A stretch of DNA of 64,000 bases from Chimonanthus salicifolius (taxonomy: Eukaryota; Streptophyta; Magnoliopsida; Laurales; Calycanthaceae): positions 42,952,631 to 43,016,630 of the forward strand of contig CM023539.1 in assembly GCA_013350335.1 (NCBI GenBank). The letters are read 5' to 3'. A program made the position numbers and the translations under genes. The notes under the pieces were generated by a model. That model was given only the letters and a program-made list of their open reading frames with translations, did not search any database and was not told the DNA's origin. Below are positions 45,501 through 56,590 of this stretch, one piece after another. Position 1 is the stretch's first letter. Each line of letters begins with the position of its first letter.

Positions 45501-48500
45501 GGAATTGTTAACTTGGGGATTCTAGAATTGGACTTTCTCAGAAGTTTGTGTGTGGGTATAAGTTATTTAGAATATTTGCCCACATTTACTGATGAAATGA
45601 TAGATTTATGGAGTGATTATGAACATGATTTTGATGGAGCAGAAAAGTAGACTCAGAAGGCCAGTCTTAGAGAGATGAGGTAAATGGATTTGGTGATTAT
45701 AGTGGTGGAGACTTGTTGATGCGGAGCATGCTTCGGTTGCTTGTTATTACCGCTATGCTATTTTCGTTTTTAGTATATTGGGTTAATTTCGTTTTTTTAG
45801 TAAGAGTATTTATGTAATTTCCTTCTTTCATTTTAGTTTATTTTTAGAGGTGCCATAGCTTATAAAAAGCCCTCTCTTGTAACTTATTACACGATTGATG
45901 AAAAAAAAAAAACCTTTTTCCACAAATTTGCAATTGATTGGAGCGATTCCTTTGAGCAAGAGGCTTGGCGTGAGGCTACCATATCTTCTTCTAGGTGCTT
46001 CTTCTTCCTTCAACTTCTTTCTCTCTTTTCTTCTTCTCTCTTTTCCTTTTCTATTTTCCTTGGCCATGAATCCCTATAAGGAAGAGAAAACGAAAAGGGG
46101 CAGCGGAAGAAGGGATGGCTGCGGTGGAAACAGAAGCAGGGAAAGAAGAGGAGAATCGAAGGGAAGAAGAAGATGAAGGGACTAGAAGGAGAAGGAGGAC
46201 AGATGTGTAGGGTACCTGATCTACCAATAATAAAGCAGCGAAAAGGAGGGAAAACTCAGATCTGGCTGCACGTCTTGGAGGTGGAAACTCGAACAGTAGA
46301 TGGGAAGACTAGTGGCAGCGAAAGTTTGGGATAAAGCCCAAACTGCAGCGGGGCTATCCTCTTGGGATTAGGCCCAAGGCGGAGAGGATGATGCTGGATC
46401 TGGCCAGCCACAATGATAACCTGCAACAAGGCAGCATAGCATAAATAAACAGGGATAATAGTCCTTCGACTAGTTCAAGATTTTCGGAAATAAAGGTGTC
46501 TTTCTTCACCTTTCGAATCTTATTTATAACTCAAGCTACTGACTATTACAAGACTCCTAAACCGACTGAAATTCCACCTAAGGTGGACTTCTAACTCCAG
46601 AAGTTTCCTATGACTTCCACATTAGATTCCTACTAAAACTATAATTCCAAAATAGGATCAACATACTAAATAAAAGTAAAATAGCAATTAAAATATTAGG
46701 ACATGGACCCAATTCGATATTAAGCTTGTAGTCCTAGCGTCTTGTCGACCTATCGTGAGATGTCTTCAAGAATTTATCGACCACCTGTTCTACATCATGA
46801 TCTGTATCTTCTTTCTTTTTTCTCTCAATTGGGTCTTCCCTGTTTCTTTTTGGTTCCTTATGAGAGGGTGGGGATCTGGGCCTTTTCCTAGGAAAAGACG
46901 GGTATTATGGAAATTGGTGTCTTTGGCTTTCATGTGGGCAGTTTGGAGAAAAAGAGACGAGAACCTATGAAGATTAAGCATCTTTTAGGGTCACTTCAGA
47001 TCATCCATCATCCAATGGGCAATGGCAGCAAACGAATCCATCGGATCTCTTGAGGAGGGTTTAAGGGGTTCTTGGGCACCACTGTCTTCAACACTTTCTG
47101 AAATCGATATTATGGGTGAGACCCTGTAATTTCATAGTCATTATATTATATTCCATAGGTGGTCTAAATGTACTGTTAAGGATCTATTTGGATGACACCT
47201 TCGCGATATACATTATTTCTTTCTTTTTTTTTTTTAATAAAAAGGTAATTGTATTAATCACAAAAAGAAGAAGAAAGAAATACAATCAGGAAGCTAAAAC
47301 AACCAGGCAAAAAGAGCCCGACACACAAGAAAGAGAACCTTACAAGAAACCACCCCCCAAGAGATTACATAAATTTATTTACAATGTCCAAAGACAAAGG
47401 CAAACCCTAATGCGCCATTTCATCAACAGCTAAATTCGCAGCTCGTGGGATCCAGGAGTCCATAAAACCAAAAGAAGCAATAGAATGACGAATCGTTTCA
47501 ACTTTAAATAGGTCCATGGGCAAAGAGAATCTGAAGCCCAGCCAACAACAACCTGATATACATTATTTCTTTTCTCATTCAATAAAGTTCAACAAACATT
47601 TGCATTCTTTGTTGTGTCTTAGGGAAGTGAGTAGGTATTTTCCACTCAAAAAGGATAATTTTGAGTAAAGGCTTGGACAGTTCTTGGACATGAAAGACCA
47701 GAGTCATTATTGGACATCTATATAGGTTTTGATGAAGTATCTATAACTTTATTCATATTGGGAAACCAAGTGGACATTCTTGATAACAAATCTGTTGCCA
47801 TGGAGTGCATTTGTTGATTCCAAATCCAAGCCAAAATGTTGACACAGAAAAATCATATATACCATGAGGGCATTGTTAGAAAAACACATAAGACTAGGCC
47901 TGATTCCCCACCTTATGAGAAGATATTAGGTTTCAACTTACACTAAATGGCCTTCCAAGCAGTGCATAGGTGCAATGGTACATGACTCTAAAGTATTAAC
48001 AGTGGAAGGAGGCTTCTTTCATTTGATCCCCTCATACATTCTACGCAGCCATGTGGACAACTGTTCGTGTTGATATGGTGCCTCACTGGCATGTCTTGTT
48101 AAGGGTATGTCAGTAATGTTTTTCTATATGTGGCCTAGTGAACCTGCTGTTTTTTTTTACCAACTTCATCACAAACAAAGAAAAGGAGAACTTCGCATTT
48201 GAGTAGTCTTTGGCATTCATGTAATGGAGTAATGTTCTTGATGCCCTAAGTGTGTAAAGGAGCCTCTTGGTTCCATTAGTGGTGAATTCTTGCATACAAA
48301 TGCTTCGAATATGACCACTATCATTTGTTAGATGGTCATCAGAGAACGAAAGATAGGTCCAGTTTGGATACAACTAGTAGGATGGGCACCGCATGTTGGT
48401 ATTCCATCATGTTCTTATCAAAAGCCAAGATAAAGGACTATTTTGGGTGTCCAAACACAAGTTATCCCATATAGAACATCTTGACGAATCCGAGTATGGG

Positions 48501-51500
48501 TTCTACCTACTTACTAGCAATGTAACAAATATCTCCGATATTTTCATTTTTATCACGAAAATATCGGCAAAATAACTTTTCCCTGTTAAAAACCCGAATT
48601 TATCGCGTCTGCTGTTTTTAACGGTAAATTCCCGTTAAAAACATGTTTTTATTGCGAGAAACGTTAAATTCCCATTAAAATTGCGAGATTTTGCTGTTAA
48701 ATTCCCGTTAGAAATGCTTGGGCCAAATATACATTTTTTATTTCTGAAATATCATCTATTTTTCCAATTTTGACCACATTATTTATTTTTATTATTTTTT
48801 AAATAATATATTTTCCGCGAGATTTTTCCATTAAATTCCCGATAAAACCCCGAGAATTTGTATTAACAATTGCCATTAATATCCCGATAACGAGATTTGT
48901 GACAATGCTTAGTAGGATAGGTGAGGGTTGGGCTAAGTGTAGGCAAGCTAGTGTAGTGTTGTGTGATAGAAGCATGCTAAGTTGACTATAGGGGCCTGTT
49001 CTTTTCATAAAGAAATAGTTATACCTGCAATGCTATATGGAATTAAATGCTAGGTAGCAAAGAAGAGACAAGTATATAATGTTATGGACACAGTCTTGCA
49101 AGATCCTATGTTTAGATGGATATATGGCTGAAAAGTAGAGGATAGAATTAGAAATGTGTGCATCGGAGGAAGTACTAATAGTTGCTCTGTTAGAAGGAAA
49201 GGTGAGAGAATGTTGTCTAAGATGTTTTGGGCACATGTAGAAAACTAGAAACAGCTCTAGTATGAAGAAGCAAATGATTATAAGTAGAAGGTACTAAGAG
49301 GGAGTTTGAGGCCATTAAAGACATGCATTGATGTGTTAAGAAAGGACATGATATACTGTGGAGTAATGTAGAACATAATTTTATAGGTTAAGTGGGAAAG
49401 TAGAATTCAAAAAGTTGACCCAATAGATGGAACAAATGACTTTGATGATGACGCAAATAACCTCTTGAGAAATAACATGGATCAAAAAAAAAAAAAAATA
49501 GTACCAATTATGTGAATTTGGTCTTTATGAAAAGTTAAGAATGATTTGAATGATCAGCTGGACGAAGTGTTGTTGCATCAGGATGTTTCTTCAAGCATAG
49601 GAACTTGTAGCAGTAGACTTCACATAACACTTTCCGAGTCTTTTTGAAACATACTCATTCAGTTGACCTAGGTTTTTTACCAGGCACCACATTGGTAAAT
49701 CATTGCGAGCATCCCTTCCTGTCCCAGCGAACCCAATTGAAGTCCTATTCATTGGGGATGTAGGTCCAGCGATTCAAGATGGAGACCCAGCTGAGTGGAA
49801 AGGAAAAACCTCTCTTTTTCGATCATCTTTAGGGGTTCTATTGTGCAAAGCCCTCCAACTAAAGAAAGCTGTGTTTGAAGGGAGGATGGGATTCCACAAT
49901 CATTTGTTCCTGGCAGTCCGTGGATTAGTTTATCGCAAGCAAGACTATGTTAGTTAATCATTGGGATTATTCTGCCACTCATCGTGAACTTGTTGGAATA
50001 ATTAGGTGTGGGAAGAATCCCTGTTGAGCCTTTTTTGTCATTAAATAGTTGTTTTGTTTAGAGCGTGTTGTTACCTTGAAACGTCTTACATATGCATGAT
50101 ACTGCACATTTCTCCTGTTTCTGTTGATTTTCATTGTTTAATATGTTCTTGTTTGTGAGATAGTATAAAGTTCCAACTTTTTTTTATTTGCAAAAACACT
50201 ACATATATTGACACGAAGTACACATATCAATGAGATTCAGGCAGTCATTTGACTTTGCTTTGCCCTATTAGTCAGCACGTACTTTTCCTGTTATTGATTT
50301 ACTGTATGACTGCATAAAACTTCATTTTCTTTTCTTCTTTCATCTGCATGGTGATGCATTATCATAGGTAAAGGAGTGTCTTTATCTCATGAAGTTTTCG
50401 TATTTTTCTGATTGATAACATTTGGGGCATGACAGATAATTCACAAGAAGCCATTGTAGAGAACTCACAACAAGCACTTTCAGAGAATGTTGAAGGAGAA
50501 AGTTCCCTCTATAACTTCCTTTATCCAAGTAAAGAGCTTCTCCCAGATGACAAAGAGATGACTGTATTCGACCATTTAGAAGAGCTCCGCGAAAGATTAT
50601 TTGTGTCAGTTTTGGCAGTAGGAGCTGCCATGGTGGGCTGTTTTGCATTTTCCAAAGAATTGATAATACTCCTTGAAGCACCCGTAAGCGCTCAGGGAGT
50701 TCGTTTTCTACAGCTATCTCCAGGGGAATTTTTCTTTACAACTTTAAAGGTGAAAATATTTATGGGTTGTCCATCTATCTTAAATTTTATAACACTTTTT
50801 CTGGTTGTAGTTATTTTTTTGATCCATCTTATTTTGCATCTTTATTTAGTTCCCATTTGCATGTTTTGTTAAAAATAATATTAAATAGCATGTCCAATTG
50901 AGTCGTTTTGAACAGGCTCTTTTTCCCCCTTCTTCCCTCTGAGACTCGAGTCATGTCACCATATCCCAGAAAGGAGAAAAAAAAAACATTCAACACAATT
51001 CAATTGGAAGTGACTGGTCAATCATTCTAGTTTGCTTCTAACCACATACGCCACTTGGGGCCGTTGAAGCAGATTTCATTAATATTCACTCGTCTAATTT
51101 ACCATTTGTATTTGCTGATATAAAGAGGTGAGGGTTCCCTTTTCATTGTTTGGTTGGTCGGTTGTGTTGCTACCGAGTTTCTTCTTGGTAGGTTAAGGTA
51201 AAGAAAATTGTTAGAGAGCTGAATTGATCTCTGGTTTGGGCCATGAACATCTGTTTGTACCCTTTTGTGAGCATGCTTCATTAAAAAAAATTTAAAAAAA
51301 AAAACCCTTTTTTCCTTAATCTCTTCTTATTTTTTATGGTAATTAGCAATGCTTTTTAAGGGAATTTACATAGGGGCATTTTAATTACAAATATGTCCCC
51401 ATCAATCAGGGGGATTAAAAATGTTTAAAATGCCCTTTTGTAGTAGAGATTTCCAAGCTTCTTTGTCTTCTAAACTTTTTGTACTTGTCCAAAACAGATG

Positions 51501-54500
51501 AAACACTAAAGAATTCATTACAATATAATGAATTAACTGTATTTGCAGAAATAGAAACAAATATGTTGTAAAACAATTGATAAAAAGAAGAGAACATGAG
51601 AAGATAATGAAAATAATATAGATATTACTCCATTTACTCTGAGTAGGGACTTAACCTTTTTTTTTTTTAATTGTCTATGCAATTGCTGACTTAATGATGT
51701 AAGCAGGTGCAGTTCAGTTTTATGTATAGGAATTTTTTTTCCTGGCTCTTAGATATTTTTAGTGCAGGTGGCCATGGGCCACACATCTTTTCGTAACGTG
51801 TATTTGAAGCCCAGCTTTAGGTATCAAACAATATTAAAATAGTACAATAGCATTGTATAGCCTGTGATTGTGCATTAAAAAAAGCCTGCTATTGCAACAT
51901 TGAGAATTAGATGCCAATTATGAGGACTAGGTGTAGCATTGATTCATATCCAGTAGGAAAAGTCAAATTTATAATTCAGGTATTTCTTAGAATTAAGGAT
52001 GTAAGCAGGTGCAGTTCAGTTTTATGTATAGGAATTTTTTTTCCTGGCTCTTAGATATTTTAATGCAGGTGGCCATGGGCCATAATCTTTTCGTAAAGTG
52101 TATTTGAAGCCCAGCTTTAGGTATCAAACAATATTAAAATAGTACAATGGCATCGTATAGCCTATGTGATTGTGCATTAAAAAAAGCCTGCTATTGCAAC
52201 ATCGAGAATTAGATGCCAATTATGAGGACTAGGTGTATCATTGATTCGTATCCAGTAGGAAAAATCAAATTTATAATTCAGGTATTTCTTAGCTTAGGAG
52301 TGTTCAATTGGGCCTTAATTATTAAAGTTTAGTCCTACATTTTATCATGTTTAAATGGTAGATGTTAAAACACAGTGGAATTAATAGGATTATCATTTGC
52401 TAAAATTAGAATTAAGGAATTGTTGGGACACCCCCAGTTTTTATAAGGGACACTCCTACTACTTTATTTTGATTTAAATGACAAAAATGCCCTTAAGTAA
52501 ATTTTAGTGCAAGATATAGGGATAATGATATGTGCACCATGACTTTTCTCCATGGTGCACCATCTTTAAAAGGAAAAGACCATTTTATCCTCTCTTTTGA
52601 AAGAGGAAAGAGAGAGAAGAAGAAAAGTAATGATAAAATGACATTTTCCTTTTAAAGGTAGCGCACCACGGTGAAAACCCATGATGCACGGATTATTACT
52701 CAAGATATAGTTATTATCACATAAGGGCATTTTTGTAATTTAAATCAAGATAAGGTTAAGGTTATCCCCTCTTGTAAATGGGGTTGTCCTGTCAACCCTC
52801 CTAGGATTAGGGTTTTTTTTTTTCCTGATATGTATAAATAAATTGTATTTCTGGATGTCCCACTTGTTTCATTTTGAATGACAATTGAAGAGGTTTTTGG
52901 AATATTTTTAGGTGGTTGTGGTCAACCTGCCCAATATTTGCGGTAAATTAAACTTGTATTGGTTCAGATGTATGCTGGTTAAGGAGCTGCTCTGTATGAG
53001 TTTGATTGTTGAAGGGGGATAACAGTTTGTGTTTCAGGCACATTTCATGTGTGTGGCACTGGTGGATTTGATGCATATTTTGCTGTGTTATATTCACTGT
53101 GGAATTGCAACTGGGGTTTTAGAATGGGCTGCATTGTTCTCTCTTTTCAATTTGTCGATCATATAATTTATAGGACAGCCAAAAGGTTTGTCCTCTTTCC
53201 TCTCTTTCTAAAACTTCTTCTAATGAGAACTCATCTCGAACAGGGTGACTCATCTTATTTCACCTGAATTGGCTGTTCTTAAAGGATGTAATCAGTCAGA
53301 TTAGACTCAAGATTTAACTGGAGCCATGCCATGTCCCTCTCCTAGTTTAGACCTGATGGGATAAGATCAGCAACAAAGATGTTATTGCTATATGTTTATA
53401 TTATTTGTTTGTTCACCTTTTTTTTAACTGCTCCAACCTAATTAAATCTGAGTATGGATCCTATGCTTGAACCTAGACCCAATAATTATTTGAATGATGA
53501 TAATGATGTATTATGAGAAGAGCAAACAATGCTAAACCAGAAAACTAAGAACCACGAAAGCCACAACACTAGACACGAAACAACTAGAATCCCAAAAGAC
53601 CAACCCCAAGTACAACCAACAAGTTGTAAGATCACAAGTGATGTTCTCAGACTGCATTACACCCTTTCTGACCAGAACTTCCCATTTTGCCCTTTCACTT
53701 TTTAATTCATGGAAGGCAAAATCAGGGGCAAACTTGGAGAGGTTCCATTTTTACATCATCTAGTGCAACATCTTGAGTCTGGACCTCTGACCTGTTTACA
53801 GCCCTGTATTTTGCAGTTAGTGTTCATAAAAGGCAATGGTACCATCTCTGAGACAGTGAATTGCTGATTTTATTTACTGAAATGTTGGTTTACGTAATTT
53901 AGTATTTAAATTCTAAGTTACCTGTTGCAGGAATTGGATGGTGGTGGTGTCATACAGCCACCTGCTAATTACAAAATGAAGATCAAGCTCATTATATCAT
54001 ATTTGAATATTTTAGAGAATGAAGTATTTCCATCTTTTACCATCAAATTTCTAAACCATATTTAGCATCTAATGTTGCCATGCAGGTGTCCGGGTACTGT
54101 GGGCTGCTTCTGGGGAGCCCTGTCATTCTTTACTGAGATTATAGCCTTTGTTGTACCTGGTCTAACAAAGGCTGAGAGAAGGTTCCTTGGGCCTATTGTG
54201 TTAGGATCGTCAGTGCTATTCTATGCTGGTATTTTCTTCTCCTATTCCATTCTTACTCCAGCTGCTCTGACTTTCTTCGTTAATTACGCTGAGGGAGCTG
54301 TGGAGTCCTTGTGGTCGATCGATCAGTACTTTGAATTTGTACTGGTGCTAATGTTCAGTACAGGCTTGTCATTCCAGGTTAGTTTTCTTTATGTTCTGTA
54401 CATGTTTTTGTTTTAATATTAAATTAATTGTTTTCCAATGATTAACATTGGTAAATACATACTGGATTTCTCTTTCATGTTGCTATATTCAATACTTGAG

Positions 54501-54852
54501 ATAGGAATCCAACACCCATAAGCGATCATGGTGTATAATTTATGAAATAATTATGTGCAACATTTTATTGGTTACTTTTCAGTATATCACCTAGGGAAAA
54601 AGATGCCACTAGTTTCACACATTTGTCGTTTTTCATTTTCAGGTCCCAGTTATACAGCTTCTGCTTGGGCAAGTTGGTTTAGTGTCGGGCGATCAAATGC
54701 TGTCGATCTGGAGATACGTTGTGGTGGGTTCTGTAGTAGTAGCAGCTGTTCTTACGCCGTCAACCGACCCCCTGACTCAGATGCTGTTGGCCGGGCCTCT
54801 GTTGGGTCTATATTTAGGTGGTGCATGGACGGTGAAGCTAATTGGCCGTTGA
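42544..54852 (+). CDS. TATC: Chloroplast Sec-independent (Tat) translocase subunit TatC, with two apparent frame shifts
   Basis: Exons are 42544-42812, 50436-50749, 54086-54377 and 54643-54852, with GT-AG introns of 7.6 kb, 3.3 kb and 265 bp in phases 1, 0 and 0. If the shifts are ignored the product is about 360 residues, close to known cpTatC. The N-terminus is a Ser-rich transit peptide. Then come [15 protein letters not shown], the TatC signature [40 protein letters not shown], and membrane segments through [19 protein letters not shown] and [10 protein letters not shown]. TatC is the thylakoid receptor for twin-arginine signals and works with Tha4 and Hcf106. Exon 1 changes frame near 42766 (transit peptide frame, then [14 protein letters not shown]). 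Exon 3 has an extra base at about 54134 making an in-frame TGA (54134-54136); its length, 292, is one over a multiple of three. Splice phases otherwise fit. A disabled gene or base-insertion errors are both possible. Confidence 0.93.
43335..44167 (+). mobile_element. Multimeric TRIM array: four LTRs, three interiors, one inverted LTR arm
   Basis: LTRs lie at 43409-43523, 43623-43739, 43842-43958 and 44057-44167, each of the form TGTYGGGTACGAACGAGTC to CCCAACA. Three interiors of about 100 bp separate them, each starting with a tRNA-iMet primer site (TGGTATCAGAGC or one-base variants) and ending in a purine tract (for example GATGGGGGGATT). The first 74 bp (43335-43408) is the 3' part of the LTR in reverse orientation. 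The whole block is flanked by an exact GATAT (43330-43334 and 44168-44172), so it went in as one unit. The LTRs are related to those of the TRIM at 37065. No genes. Confidence 0.9.
44222..44806. mobile_element. hAT-type non-autonomous element, 585 bp
   Basis: Ends TAGGCCTGTTCACAGGC and (inverted) AAATGAACACCCCTA are flanked by an exact 8 bp duplication GCAACAGA (44214-44221 and 44807-44814). Inside, a second inverted pair (TTTTTATTTTTAATTTT near 44352 and its complement near 44625) suggests an older nested palindrome. Confidence 0.85.
45595..45690 (+). mobile_element. RTE-type LINE 3' end fragment
   Basis: ATGGAGTGATTATGAACATG through AAAAGTAGACTCAGAAGGCC aligns with the 3' end of the RTE remnant at 49370-49440. 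Confidence 0.4.
45714..46000 (+). mobile_element. LTR-like sequence, possible solo LTR
   Basis: It starts TGTTGATGCGGAGC. A TATA-like CTTATAAAAAGCC near 45860 is followed by CTCTCTTGTAACTTATTACA and then a long A run. This order (promoter, short leader, poly-A region) is typical of LTR U3-R. The right end, primer site and target duplication were not found. Confidence 0.35.
47222..47554 (-). mobile_element. 5'-truncated L1-type LINE (3' end with RNase H tail)
   Basis: It is flanked by an exact 17 bp duplication, GATATACATTATTTCTT (47205-47221 and 47555-47571). A T run at the left is the poly-A of a minus-strand insert. On the minus strand the right-hand part reads [14 protein letters not shown] then stop, like the C-terminal end of the RNase H domain in plant L1 elements (R-AN--AD-LA type). 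Only the last ~330 bp were inserted. Confidence 0.85.
48520..48905. mobile_element. MITE-like inverted repeat, family with copy near 55310
   Basis: Left end AGCAATGTAACAAATATC and inverted right end AGCATTGTCACAAATCTC match. The interior repeats TTAAATTCCCGTTA-type motifs four or more times. The target duplication is unclear (TTACTA and TTAGTA). Confidence 0.65.
48990..49470 (+). mobile_element. RTE-type LINE remnant, 3' end of the reverse transcriptase ORF
   Basis: Broken plus-strand frames give blocks [16 protein letters not shown] and CFGHM, in the order of the C-terminal region of plant RTE reverse transcriptases (PA-LYG-ECW, MLRWM-G, RWFGHV). It ends in a GATGATGAC stretch as RTE elements do. 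Internal stops show it is dead. Confidence 0.7.
49703..49957 (+). other. Unassigned 84-codon frame in TATC intron 1
   Basis: An ATG-started frame with balanced composition lies in otherwise AT-rich intron DNA. It reads [18 protein letters not shown] and [19 protein letters not shown] do not recognise a family. It is not needed by the TATC splice model, whose exon 2 starts at 50436. It could be a decayed captured exon or chance. Confidence 0.25.
51696..52292 (+). repeat. Tandem duplication, unit about 300 bp
   Basis: GATGTAAGCAGGTGCAGTTC begins each unit (51696 and 51998), and both end in ATAATTCAGGTATTTCTTAG. Differences are few (one or two bases per line), so it is fairly recent. Confidence 0.9.
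52422..52796. mobile_element. Outer MITE of a nested pair
   Basis: The left arm (GTTGGGACACCCC, ATTTTGATTTAAATGACAAA, AATGCCCTTA) is mirrored by the right arm (TAAGGGCATT, TTTGTAATTTAAATCAAGAT, GGGGTTGTCC, GTCAAC). The arms are separated by the inner MITE at 52519-52700. The outer target duplication was not resolved. Confidence 0.7.
52519..52700. mobile_element. Mutator-like MITE (inner of the nested pair)
   Basis: Long inverted ends of about 68 bp (ATAATGATATGTGCACCATG, GGTGCACCATCTTTAAAAGG, ACCATTTTATC and complement) are flanked by an exact 9 bp duplication CAAGATATA (52510-52518 and 52701-52709), the length typical of Mutator-like elements. Confidence 0.85.
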
Positions 54853-55309
54853 CATATTCACAACATGAGATTTGTTTCACTCAAAAAAAAAGAAGAAAAA
54901 TTGTTTTGATGGAGATGTGTGATCTCTTGTAACACCCATGATGTACTATAATAGATGAGAAAGAAGATAATACTCCTTTGTACCCCTGTTATCCTTGTTA
55001 CATTTGCTAAATTGGTAGCCCACATTCAAATGACAGGCATGTATTATTATCTGTATTATGAAATCAATCTGTTTTGAGGAAAGAAAAGAAAGAAAAATCT
55101 CAGTCATGGATCCCTTTAAAGTCTAATTAATTAATGATAAAAAGTTAAAAACCCGAAAGATACCATTGTTGAGAAATACTAATATTCTGATTGACTCACC
55201 TGAGTTGACTTACCATGCCTGTAGAATCAAGTGAGCTGCCTAAGTCTGATCAAGGTTTTAAACGATGAAGTGGAATATTTGATTGAATAGTGATGGAAGT
55301 TGGCTTGAG
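54853..55309. other. 3' flank of TATC
   Basis: It starts with the presumed TATC 3' UTR. No other gene is seen. Confidence 0.35.
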
Positions 55310-55570
55310 CATTGTCACAAATACTATTTTCGGAATATTAACGGCGATAGATAATATTGGGATATTTTCAAATTCTTAGGTTGTTATTGGAAAATTAACA
55401 GAATTTTTTTATGGAAAATATAACATTTAAAATAATAAAAATATAATAAATGAAAATAATAATAAAATAAAAATATTAATAAGGAATTTATTGGAAAATT
55501 ATCGCGATATTACCATTTATCATATTTTTAAAGTGATTTTATTGGAAATTTACTATAGTGCCGATAAATA
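55310..55570. mobile_element. MITE-like element, second copy of the 48520 family
   Basis: GAGCATTGTCACAAATACTA at the left matches the inverted end of the 48520-48905 element. The interior has TTGGAAAATTA repeats and an A/T block. The right end is unclear. Confidence 0.45.
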
Positions 55571-55594
55571 TGCATTATTAATGTGGTAGTAGAT

Positions 55595-55680
55595 GAATGA
55601 ATATGTGAGCTTAAATAGGAAAGAAAATTCAAAAGCCAACTCTACATGAATAAAATAAATATGACGACGTTATCTTTGGC
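55595..55680 (+). mobile_element. RTE-type LINE 3' end fragment
   Basis: GAGCTTAAATAGGAAAGAAA, ATTCAAAAGCCAACTCTAC and ATATGACGACG resemble the RTE 3' ends at 22640 and 49380. Confidence 0.35.
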
Positions 55681-56235
55681 GGACATTATCAGAGTAGAAT
55701 ATTAGGTCCACTTAGCATGAATACAATCGAGTCTACTATACCAGTGTTATTAAAGTTGGATCGGGCTGCGATTGAACACCTTCGGATATATATAACCAAA
55801 TATAAAAGATGACTGGATATGATGGCAAATGACCATAAACATTATAAGACTAATGATGAGTTGACATTCCCTAAGGAGCTTTTCATTCAAAGTCCAAGGA
55901 GAGACCAGGGTCTTTATTTTCTCAAGGAGGTTGTGCATTATTATTGATTGAACCCCATATTGTTGGAGAAAATGGATATAGGAGTTCATGGATTACATAA
56001 TTCAAAAGACTCTTCCAAATGAAATATTATAATTTTGTGAGATAGGTCATGAAAAATAAATAACTCAAAATCAAGATGATCAAGTGGTATTCAAATTTTA
56101 TCCACCACCTAATGCCTTGTTCTACACATGCCAAACAAAGATGTGTGGCTCACTTGAAATTTTAATGAGCAAGTCTCCTCACATTAAAAAAACATAACAT
56201 GGTTCAGGTTTGCTTCAAATATTCAAATTTGGGTG

Positions 56236-56429
56236 CAGTCTTTCTTTGTTGGCCTGACGATCAAAACGCTCGCCTCATGAAGCAAGGTTTTAAGTTCAAT
56301 TCTTCCGGGCCACACCTTATGGGATTACTCTCCACTTAATCAGTGTATCTGGATTGGAAGGTTTACACATGCCTGTGGGATTAATCTCACCTCCAATGAA
56401 GGGTGGAGATTCATGTTAAAAAAAAAAAT
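56236..56429 (+). repeat. tRNA-derived SINE with clear boxes (SINE-3-related)
   Basis: TTGGCCTGACGATCAAAACG (box A-like), GCTCGCCTC, TTTTAAGTTCAATTC (box B-like), GATTACTCTCCACTTAATC, TTTACACATGCC, GGGATTAATC and poly-A occur in order. It shares its middle blocks with the SINE-3 copies but has a better preserved tRNA-like head. Confidence 0.65.
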
Positions 56430-56590
56430 ATCATACCTCTTAGTGACATCTATGGTTGTCTGCTGCAAAAAGACTTTGGTATTGCAATAAAAACAAAGTA
56501 CGATTACACATGTATAACAATGTGTCAACATAAATAAGAAAGCCATAGAAACTGCTGAAATTAACATTTCATGTGTATTTCTTGCATGGT

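Larger units (their letters stand above)
42813..50435 (+). other. TATC intron 1 (7.6 kb), repeat-filled
   Basis: It is bounded by GTGAGG and CATGACAG. It contains the TRIM array (43335-44167), a hAT-like element (44222-44806), an RTE end (45595-45690), LTR-like DNA, an L1 3' end (47222-47554), a MITE (48520-48905) and an RTE remnant (48990-49470). At 45025-45185, CTAAGAGGAACAATACATC to AAATTCTACA looks like part of a copia-type LTR. An A/C/G-balanced stretch at 46080-46440 could be a decayed element. Frames in the intron are not exons of TATC. Confidence 0.8.
50750..54085 (+). other. TATC intron 2 (3.3 kb)
   Basis: It is bounded by GTGAAA and CATGCAG. It contains a tandem duplication (51696-52292) and nested MITEs (52422-52796). 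The rest (50750-51695, 52800-54085) shows no gene or bounded repeat. Confidence 0.8.

Noticed and set aside
45895..46176. 93-codon frame rich in Ser/Phe then Arg/Gly
   Set aside because: Composition follows a pyrimidine-rich then purine-rich tract in an LTR-like region; no family resemblance.
50429..50872. A separate 147-codon gene starting at 50429
   Set aside because: It is TATC exon 2 (50436-50749) read on into the intron; the ATG at 50429 lies before the splice acceptor.
54134..54136. Programmed frameshifting or stop read-through in TATC
   Set aside because: No slippery motif or known precedent in TatC, and three other similar shifts occur nearby; decay or sequence error is simpler.
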